This document shows positions 59,054-64,000 of a stretch of DNA of 64,000 nucleotides, piece after piece (the stretch's first letter is position 1; each line of letters begins with the position of its first letter). Source of the stretch: Brucella gallinifaecis (GTDB taxonomy: Bacteria; Pseudomonadota; Alphaproteobacteria; Rhizobiales; Rhizobiaceae); NCBI RefSeq assembly GCF_006476605.1, contig NZ_ML636801.1, positions 248,001 through 312,000 on the forward strand, written 5' to 3'. The notes beneath the pieces were generated by a model that saw only the letters and a list, made by a program, of their open reading frames with translations, was not told the origin of the DNA and made no database searches. Both the position numbers and the translations under genes were made by a program.

Positions 59054-60166
59054 ATGCAAGAGAAATTATCAGGTTATAAGCTTACCATCAGGGGGCTGGT
59101 CCGCGGCTTGGGCGCAACAATGCTGGCACTGGGCCTGATCGCTCCGCAAGCCGCAATTGCTTGCACCAGTTTCGTTTTGCCTACAAGTGACGGCAGCAGG
59201 GTCTATGGCCGTACTATGGAGTTTGCTTATCCGATCAATTCGGAAATGATTGTTCTTCCACGTAATTACAGTTTCAAGGCAGATATGCCTGAAGGCCAGT
59301 CGGGGAAGGCCTGGGAATCCAAATATGCGGCCGTTGGCATGAATGCTTTTGGTGTCACGGCACTGGCTGACGGGATGAACGAAAAAGGGCTGACCGGTGG
59401 TGTGCTTTATTTTCCCGGTTTTGCTGGCTACGCTGAGCCGGGCACTGGCAAGTCAGATGACAGTCTGGCGCCTTGGGATTTTCTGACCTGGGCACTGACC
59501 AATTTTGCAACAGTTGCCGAGGTTAAAGCGGCGCTGGATAATGTTTCGGTTGTGGGTGTGCAACAGAAAGATATGGGGATTGTGCCTCCCTTGCATTATA
59601 CACTGCATGATGCGACGGGCGCATCGATTGTCATTGAGCCGGTTGACGGTAAATTGACGGTTCATGACAATCCTTTGGGCGTGATGACAAATGCACCGTC
59701 TTTTGATTGGCATATGACCAATCTGAGAAATTACGTAAAGCTGTCGCCGCAGAATGTTAAGCCTGTAAAAATTCTTGGAACTGAAGTCAGTCCATTGGGT
59801 GGAGGTTCAGGCATGTTGGGTATTCCGGGCGATACGACCCCGCCGTCACGGTTTATTCGGGCAAGCGCTTTTGTTCTGTCCGCCCAGCCGGTGGCGAGTG
59901 GCGTTGAAAGCGTCCGGCTGGCAGAACATATCGTCAATAATTTCGATATCCCGAAAGGCTGGATTGATGCGCCTGGCATGCCGCTTGAATATACCCAATG
60001 GAGCACGATTGGGGATATCAAAAATCAGGCCTATTACATCAAGACCTATGATGATCCTGTTTTGCGCGGTGTAGAATTCAAAAATCTTGATCTGGATGCC
60101 AAGGATGTCAAAATTATCAAGATGCAACCTAAGCTTGAGCCGCAACCGCTAGACGTTGCTCAATAA
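59054..60166 (+). CDS. Linear amide C-N hydrolase (choloylglycine hydrolase family), copy 2
   Basis: The 370-residue protein has a signal peptide ending before the nucleophile Cys37 (AIACTSFVLPTSDGS), the YGRTMEFAYPINSEM motif, LADGMNEKGLTGGVLYFPG, and VMTNAPSFDWHMTNLRNY with the catalytic Asn, all typical of penicillin V acylase/bile-salt hydrolase enzymes. It differs clearly from copy 1 at 55 kb, so the two are old paralogues or separately acquired. Start ATG at 59054 begins the signal peptide. A terminator follows. Confidence 0.9.
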   Translation: MQEKLSGYKLTIRGLVRGLGATMLALGLIAPQAAIACTSFVLPTSDGSRVYGRTMEFAYPINSEMIVLPRNYSFKADMPEGQSGKAWESKYAAVGMNAFGVTALADGMNEKGLTGGVLYFPGFAGYAEPGTGKSDDSLAPWDFLTWALTNFATVAEVKAALDNVSVVGVQQKDMGIVPPLHYTLHDATGASIVIEPVDGKLTVHDNPLGVMTNAPSFDWHMTNLRNYVKLSPQNVKPVKILGTEVSPLGGGSGMLGIPGDTTPPSRFIRASAFVLSAQPVASGVESVRLAEHIVNNFDIPKGWIDAPGMPLEYTQWSTIGDIKNQAYYIKTYDDPVLRGVEFKNLDLDAKDVKIIKMQPKLEPQPLDVAQ

Positions 60167-60180
60167 TAATTATTTTCTCG

Positions 60181-60207
60181 AAGGGCCGCTTTTCAGTGGC
60201 CCTTTTT
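60181..60207 (+). terminator. Terminator of the second amide hydrolase gene
   Basis: AAGGGCCGC / GTGGCCCTT stem with a 6-nt loop and a T-run. Confidence 0.9.
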
Positions 60208-60397
60208 ATTTTCTGTGATCACGTAATCTTGAGTTCTGCCTTTTTTCGTGAACACAATTTTGCCATTGTTTTTCTTGTTAGCCGCATCCGGGCTTCTTAC
60301 ATAGGCTGTGCGCCGCAGGAATAGTGCCGTTTATATGGTGTTTCACCAGATCGATAGTGCGGCCTGCCTCATCAACATGATACCCAAATGGTTTGCG

Positions 60398-61465
60398 ATG
60401 ACCACTTTTAGATATTTTACATGGCCTGTGATCTTCACGGTCATTGGTTTGTTTTGTGCCCTGTGGCTTGGTTATTCGACGACAGGCACGATCGGAGGCA
60501 TGATCTCCGTTTTCATCATCTGTGCCGTATTGAGCGTTCTCGAAATATCGCTTTCCTTTGATAATGCGATTGTTAATGCGCGTATTCTGCGGGATATGAC
60601 GCCGAAGTGGCAGCATCGATTTCTGACCTGGGGCATCATTATCGCGGTTTTCGGCATGCGTATCGTGTTTCCGCTTGCAATTGTTGCAATTGCAATGTGG
60701 ACGGATCCGATCACGGCACTGAAACTCGCTATCTGGCAGCCCAATGAATATGCGCGGGTGATTGCAGATGCACATACTGGTATTGCGGCATTTGGTGGCA
60801 CATTCCTGTTGATGGTCGGCATGAAATATTTCTTCGATGTCGAGAAGGACGTGCACTGGGTCAAAATCATTGAAAGCCAGATGTCGAAATTTGCTTCCGT
60901 TCAGGGCGTGGAAATCGGCATTGCAGTCGCGCTGATCCTGTTTTTCTCATACCAGCTGGATGCTGAACATTCGCATACTTTCCTTGTCGCGGCGCTGTTT
61001 GGTCTGCTGACTTTTCTTGCTGTTGAGGGACTGGGTGCCGTGCTTGACGCTTCGCAGGAACAGGTGGATCTGGTGCAGCGTGGCGGTCTTGGCGCTTTTA
61101 TCTATCTGGAAGTGCTTGATGCCAGCTTTTCGTTCGACGGCGTGATCGGTGCTTTTGCGCTGACAACGAACCTGTTTGTGATTGCGATCGGTCTTGGGAT
61201 CGGTGCATTTTATGTGCGTTCGCTTACCATTATGCTTGTCGAGCGCAAGACGCTTGGACAATACCGCTATCTGGAACATGGAGCTTTCTATGCGATCCTT
61301 GTTTTGGCAGTTATCATGTATGTGCAGACATTGTTCCATATACCGGAAGTTATTACCGGGCTTATTGGTGCGGTGCTGATTGGTCTCTCATTCATGTCGT
61401 CAATTCGTTACAACCGGAACAACCCGGAATGGCAGAATGAGGCTGATGAGAGTACGAGGGATTAA
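60398..61465 (+). CDS. DUF475 TerC-superfamily membrane protein
   Basis: The 355-residue inner-membrane protein has about nine hydrophobic segments and the two Asp-containing repeats of TerC/DUF475 proteins, LEISLSFDNAIVNARIL and LEVLDASFSFDGVIGAFAL. TerC relatives are linked to manganese export and metal resistance; DUF475 itself is uncharacterised. The start is uncertain: MTTFRYFTWPVIF at 60398 fits the family, with longer in-frame starts at 60377 and 60308, none with a strong ribosome binding site. Confidence 0.88.
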   Translation: MTTFRYFTWPVIFTVIGLFCALWLGYSTTGTIGGMISVFIICAVLSVLEISLSFDNAIVNARILRDMTPKWQHRFLTWGIIIAVFGMRIVFPLAIVAIAMWTDPITALKLAIWQPNEYARVIADAHTGIAAFGGTFLLMVGMKYFFDVEKDVHWVKIIESQMSKFASVQGVEIGIAVALILFFSYQLDAEHSHTFLVAALFGLLTFLAVEGLGAVLDASQEQVDLVQRGGLGAFIYLEVLDASFSFDGVIGAFALTTNLFVIAIGLGIGAFYVRSLTIMLVERKTLGQYRYLEHGAFYAILVLAVIMYVQTLFHIPEVITGLIGAVLIGLSFMSSIRYNRNNPEWQNEADESTRD

Positions 61466-61486
61466 AATGTGAGCAGATTTATTATG

Positions 61487-61511
61487 AAAGGCGGCTTTAG
61501 CTGCCTTTTTT
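61487..61511 (+). terminator. Terminator of the DUF475 gene
   Basis: AAAGGCGGC / GCTGCCTTT stem with a 4-nt loop and a T-run. Confidence 0.88.
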
Positions 61512-61636
61512 GTTGACTGGTTGACAAGAGTTGGCAAGCTTTACTGTGCTTGTGGTATGGCTCTGCTGGAGCGTAACTTAATATGCGGCATGCCTGAGAA
61601 GGATGCAGCTACGACTTTTCTGGAGAGGGGTTTTCC

Positions 61637-62137
61637 ATGGTCGTCACCCGTTTGAGTAAAACCGCCTTTGTTGCGGCAATTGCTTTCTTCGCGACACTCG
61701 TATCATTTGGTAATATTACCGATTATGGCAGCAATTTTGCATTCGTTCAGCATGTTTTGTTGATGGATACGATCTTTCCTGATGCCACGATCAAGTATCG
61801 TGCTATTGAAAGCGATACGCTGCATAATGCCGGTTATATTCTGATTATTGCCTTCGAAACACTCACAGCAATTTTGTGCTGGATTGGTGCTTTCGCAATG
61901 CTGGGCCGTTTGAGTGGCGATGCGAAAAGCTTCAATCACTCTAAAAAATGGGCCATTGCAGGTCTTTCGGTCGGTTTTCTTGTCTGGCAGGTAGGTTTCA
62001 TGTCAATTGGCGGTGAATGGTTTGGCATGTGGATGTCATCCACATGGAACGGTATTGAATCTGCATTCCGTTTCTTCATTACGATCATTGCCGTATTGAT
62101 TTATGTCGTATTGCCGGATGGTGAGATCGAAAAATAA
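61637..62137 (+). CDS. DUF2165 membrane protein
   Basis: The 166-residue protein has four membrane segments and the DUF2165 pattern: FGNITDYGSNFAFVQHVLLM, IFPDATIKYRAI, ETLTAILCWIGAFAMLGRL and VGGEWF-like SIGGEWFGMWMSSTWNG. It sits in the inner membrane; function unknown. Its stop codon directly abuts the stop codon of pncA on the other strand. Confidence 0.9.
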   Translation: MVVTRLSKTAFVAAIAFFATLVSFGNITDYGSNFAFVQHVLLMDTIFPDATIKYRAIESDTLHNAGYILIIAFETLTAILCWIGAFAMLGRLSGDAKSFNHSKKWAIAGLSVGFLVWQVGFMSIGGEWFGMWMSSTWNGIESAFRFFITIIAVLIYVVLPDGEIEK

Positions 62138-62767
62138 TCAGATAAAATGAGATGATAAGGCGGGTTCGTTGATGAATTCAACACCCGCCTTTTGCATCTT
62201 GCCAAGCATTGCATCCATTGATCCGCCAAGATCGATGCCACGACATGCATCAAGGCGCACACGAACCTGAAAGCCATGTTCTATTGCGTCAAGGGCTGAA
62301 TAGGCCACGCAAAAATCGGTAGCCAGACCTGCCAATGTGAGCGAGCCGATATTTCTTTCACGCAGATAGCCAAAAAGCCCTGTGGGCGTCTTGCGGTCAT
62401 TTTCAAAAAAGGCGGAATAGCTGTCTATGCCGATGCGGAAGCCTTTGCGGATCACAAGCTGGGCGCGTGTCCATTGCAGATCTTTGTGAAAATCCGCACC
62501 ATGAGTACCCTGCACGCAATGATCGGGCCACAATGTTTGCGGACCATAGGACATTTCAATGGTGTCGAAAGGTTTGGCTCCGGGGTGGGTGGTTGCAAAG
62601 CTGGAGTGACCTGCCGGATGCCAGTCCTGTGTCAGAATGACATGTTCGCTCTCGTCAATCATGCGGTTGATTGCGGGCAGAATCTCATCCCCTTTATCGA
62701 CGGCCAGTGCACCACCGGGGCAAAAATCATTTTGCACATCAATAACGAGAAGGGCATGATCGATCAT
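62138..62767 (-). CDS. pncA: Nicotinamidase
   Basis: The enzyme deamidates nicotinamide to nicotinate for NAD salvage and also activates pyrazinamide. The 209-residue product has the catalytic Asp10 (LLVIDVQNDFCPGGALAV), metal-binding DWHPAGHSSFATTHPG, catalytic Lys in VIRKGF, and nucleophile Cys in GLATDFCVAYSALDA. ATG at 62767 has CAGGAG upstream. A hairpin within its last 55 coding bases (62157-62192) probably terminates the convergent DUF2165 gene. Confidence 0.95.
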   Translation of the reverse strand: MIDHALLVIDVQNDFCPGGALAVDKGDEILPAINRMIDESEHVILTQDWHPAGHSSFATTHPGAKPFDTIEMSYGPQTLWPDHCVQGTHGADFHKDLQWTRAQLVIRKGFRIGIDSYSAFFENDRKTPTGLFGYLRERNIGSLTLAGLATDFCVAYSALDAIEHGFQVRVRLDACRGIDLGGSMDAMLGKMQKAGVEFINEPALSSHFI

Positions 62768-62898
62768 AAAACGCTCCTGAATGCTTTGCCGCAACTATAG
62801 TCAGTGAGAAGTGGTGACGCCAGTCATTATCCGCGTTCTGGTATTACATCGCCTTTGGTGCTACCGACCCCTTATATTTACTTTGACAGGAGACGACT

Positions 62899-63120
62899 AT
62901 GAGTGATGAAATCACCCGCGACAGCAATGGAACACAGTTGAATGACGGTGATTCCGTTACGCTTATCAAGGATTTGAAGGTCAAGGGAACCTCGACGACG
63001 CTCAAGCGCGGCACGCTGGTCAAGGGTATTCGCCTGACCGGAAACCCGGATGAAGTTGATTGCAGCACAAAGCAGGTTAAAGGCCTCGTTTTGCGTACCG
63101 AATTTCTGAAAAAAGCCTAG
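62899..63120 (+). CDS. PhnA-domain protein (YjdM C-terminal domain type)
   Basis: The 73-residue protein matches the C-terminal SH3-like domain of PhnA/YjdM proteins: RDSNGTQLNDGDSVTLIKDL, KVKGTSTTLKRGT and IDCKVKG-like DCSTKQVKGLVLRTEFLKK. The N-terminal zinc ribbon of full-length members is absent, a common short form in Alphaproteobacteria. Despite the name, a role in phosphonate use is not supported. Its TAG stop is the first edge of a foldback repeat. Confidence 0.9.
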   Translation: MSDEITRDSNGTQLNDGDSVTLIKDLKVKGTSTTLKRGTLVKGIRLTGNPDEVDCSTKQVKGLVLRTEFLKKA

Positions 63121-63191
63121 TGTGGTGGATTTGAAGTTCCTATCATTTGTATTGCATTCACGTTTAGAAACTTCAAATCCGTAAACCACAC
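63120..63191. repeat. Foldback inverted repeat after the PhnA-domain gene
   Basis: GTGTGGT-GGATTTGAAGTT pairs with AACTTCAAATCC-(GTAA)-ACCACAC: a 12-bp perfect stem plus 7 bp, broken by a 4-base GTAA insertion, around a 30-base loop. It is too long and lacks a T-run for a simple terminator and may be a miniature repeat or remnant. Confidence 0.65.
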
Positions 63192-63213
63192 CAGATTCAA
63201 TAATATACCAGGG

Positions 63214-64000
63214 TCAGGCATCAATTTCGACGCGACCACGCGGGCGGCTGCAACAGGCAAGAATGTAGCCGTCGGCGATTTCGTCATCGCGAATACCGCC
63301 ATTGTGGTTCATTTCCGTTTCGCCGCTGATGCATTTGACTTTACACGTGCCGCAAATGCCAAATTCGCAGGCGCTTGGAATTTTAAGCCCGCCATTACGT
63401 GCTGCAAGCAGGATCGTGTCGTTTTCAGTACATTCGACTTCAATGCCCGACATGCTGAAAACAACATTTGCCGTGGCTATGGCAGGTTTTGCTGGAGCGG
63501 CATGGTGATATGCATCTGCGCTATCAAGCACAGCAGAGGCTGCCGGCACATCAGAGATTTCTGAGGCAGGCTGAAAACTCTCCTGATGATAGTTAGCCAT
63601 GTTGAAGCCGGACTGCTCCAATAGTCCACGAACGCCATTCATGAATGGTTCGGGTCCACAACAGAAAATTTTGCGGTGTAAAAAATCCGGCGCCAACAGT
63701 TCAAGCCGTGCGTGATTAATGCGACCATGCAGACCCAGCCAGACATGGCGTGCTGATGATTGTTCGACAATGAATGCCAGTCGCATGGCCTCCATACGGC
63801 TTGAGAGAAGTTCGAGTTCCTTTCGAAAAATAATATCATCCGGCGAACGGGCGCAGTTGATGAAGGCGACGTCGGTTTCCGGGGCGCAATCAAACAGCCA
63901 GCGCGTCATGGAAACCATGGGTGTGATGCCGGAACCTGCCGAGATGAACAGATATTTTTCACCCGGATGATTGGCGAGTGAAAAATCGCCATTAGGCCCA
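63214..64000 (-). CDS. 2Fe-2S ferredoxin-type oxidoreductase, C-terminal part (gene runs off the window)
   Basis: The frame stays open to the window edge. The visible part has the end of a ferredoxin-NADP reductase-like module (GSGITPMVSMTRWL, FCCGPEPFMNGVRGLLEQSG), a linker, and a C-terminal plant-type 2Fe-2S domain with ACEFGICGTCKVKC and a fourth Cys in ACCSRPRG. This is the layout of hybrid-cluster protein reductase (Hcr) and of reductase subunits of Rieske oxygenases such as glycine betaine or carnitine demethylases. Which partner it serves cannot be told, because the upstream neighbour is outside the window. Confidence 0.85.
   Translation of the reverse strand, partial: GPNGDFSLANHPGEKYLFISAGSGITPMVSMTRWLFDCAPETDVAFINCARSPDDIIFRKELELLSSRMEAMRLAFIVEQSSARHVWLGLHGRINHARLELLAPDFLHRKIFCCGPEPFMNGVRGLLEQSGFNMANYHQESFQPASEISDVPAASAVLDSADAYHHAAPAKPAIATANVVFSMSGIEVECTENDTILLAARNGGLKIPSACEFGICGTCKVKCISGETEMNHNGGIRDDEIADGYILACCSRPRGRVEIDA

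Overview
The window looks like a chromosomal segment from a member of the Brucellaceae (order Hyphomicrobiales, Alphaproteobacteria), close to Brucella/Ochrobactrum/Pseudochrobactrum but not obviously a classical Brucella. The evidence is a clear BP26 (Omp28) orthologue, a BA14K-family protein, an IalB-family protein, a choloylglycine hydrolase-like protein, the greA - LPS glycosyltransferase - lrp - trxB - LsrB/VtlR gene order known from Sinorhizobium and Brucella, and Brucella-type modular palindromic repeats. Species assignment is inference; no database search was possible.

Layout. 0-9.3 kb: end of a HerA-like ATPase, prs, a lipoprotein, a creatinase-like M24 protein, then pgeF-midA-lgt on the minus strand, followed by ubiK, a YbjN protein, csaA and crcB on the plus strand. 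9.3-9.6 kb: a 265-bp MITE with TA target duplication, inserted exactly in the overlapping stop codons of crcB and a histidine kinase. 9.6-13.7 kb: an EnvZ-like kinase, a PetR-like response regulator, a PetP-like MarR regulator, and a frameshifted ilvE. 13.8-24.3 kb: envelope proteins (BA14K, SH3/Trp-Gly-rich, Kazal lipoprotein, SLT-SPOR transglycosylase), a cold-shock gene, uvrB, a thioesterase and several DUF proteins. 24.5-33 kb: greA, an LpsB/LpcC-like glycosyltransferase, lrp, trkH, trxB, an LsrB/VtlR-type LysR regulator, a phosphoesterase, an AbcR-like small RNA and aspartate aminotransferase. 33-43 kb: a second cold-shock gene, an ABC-type protein with a degenerate ATPase, carB, a zinc metallopeptidase, carA, yqeY and a VOC protein. 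43-50 kb: a Na/Pi-cotransporter-like protein, dnaG, rpoD, hlyU-like. 50-64 kb: small membrane and periplasmic proteins, bp26, a CAT-anticodon tRNA (probably tRNA-Ile2), ialB, an ion channel, two linear-amide hydrolases around an unknown two-gene operon and an outer-membrane barrel protein, a TerC-like DUF475 protein, pncA, a PhnA-domain protein and the end of a 2Fe-2S reductase.

Most genes are housekeeping: nucleotide and arginine/pyrimidine precursor supply (prs, carA, carB), replication and transcription (dnaG, rpoD, greA), repair (uvrB), lipoprotein and peptidoglycan maintenance (lgt, pgeF, SLT), redox (trxB) and envelope regulation. Convergent pairs are usually separated by strong bidirectional hairpins. 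The most interesting items are the MITE that rebuilt two stop codons at once, the AbcR-like sRNA preceded by a LysR-type palindrome about 1.2 kb downstream of the LsrB/VtlR-type regulator gene, the mosaic palindromic repeats, leader hairpins before greA and carB, and the unknown secreted Cys/His/Asp protein coupled to a DUF4239 membrane protein.
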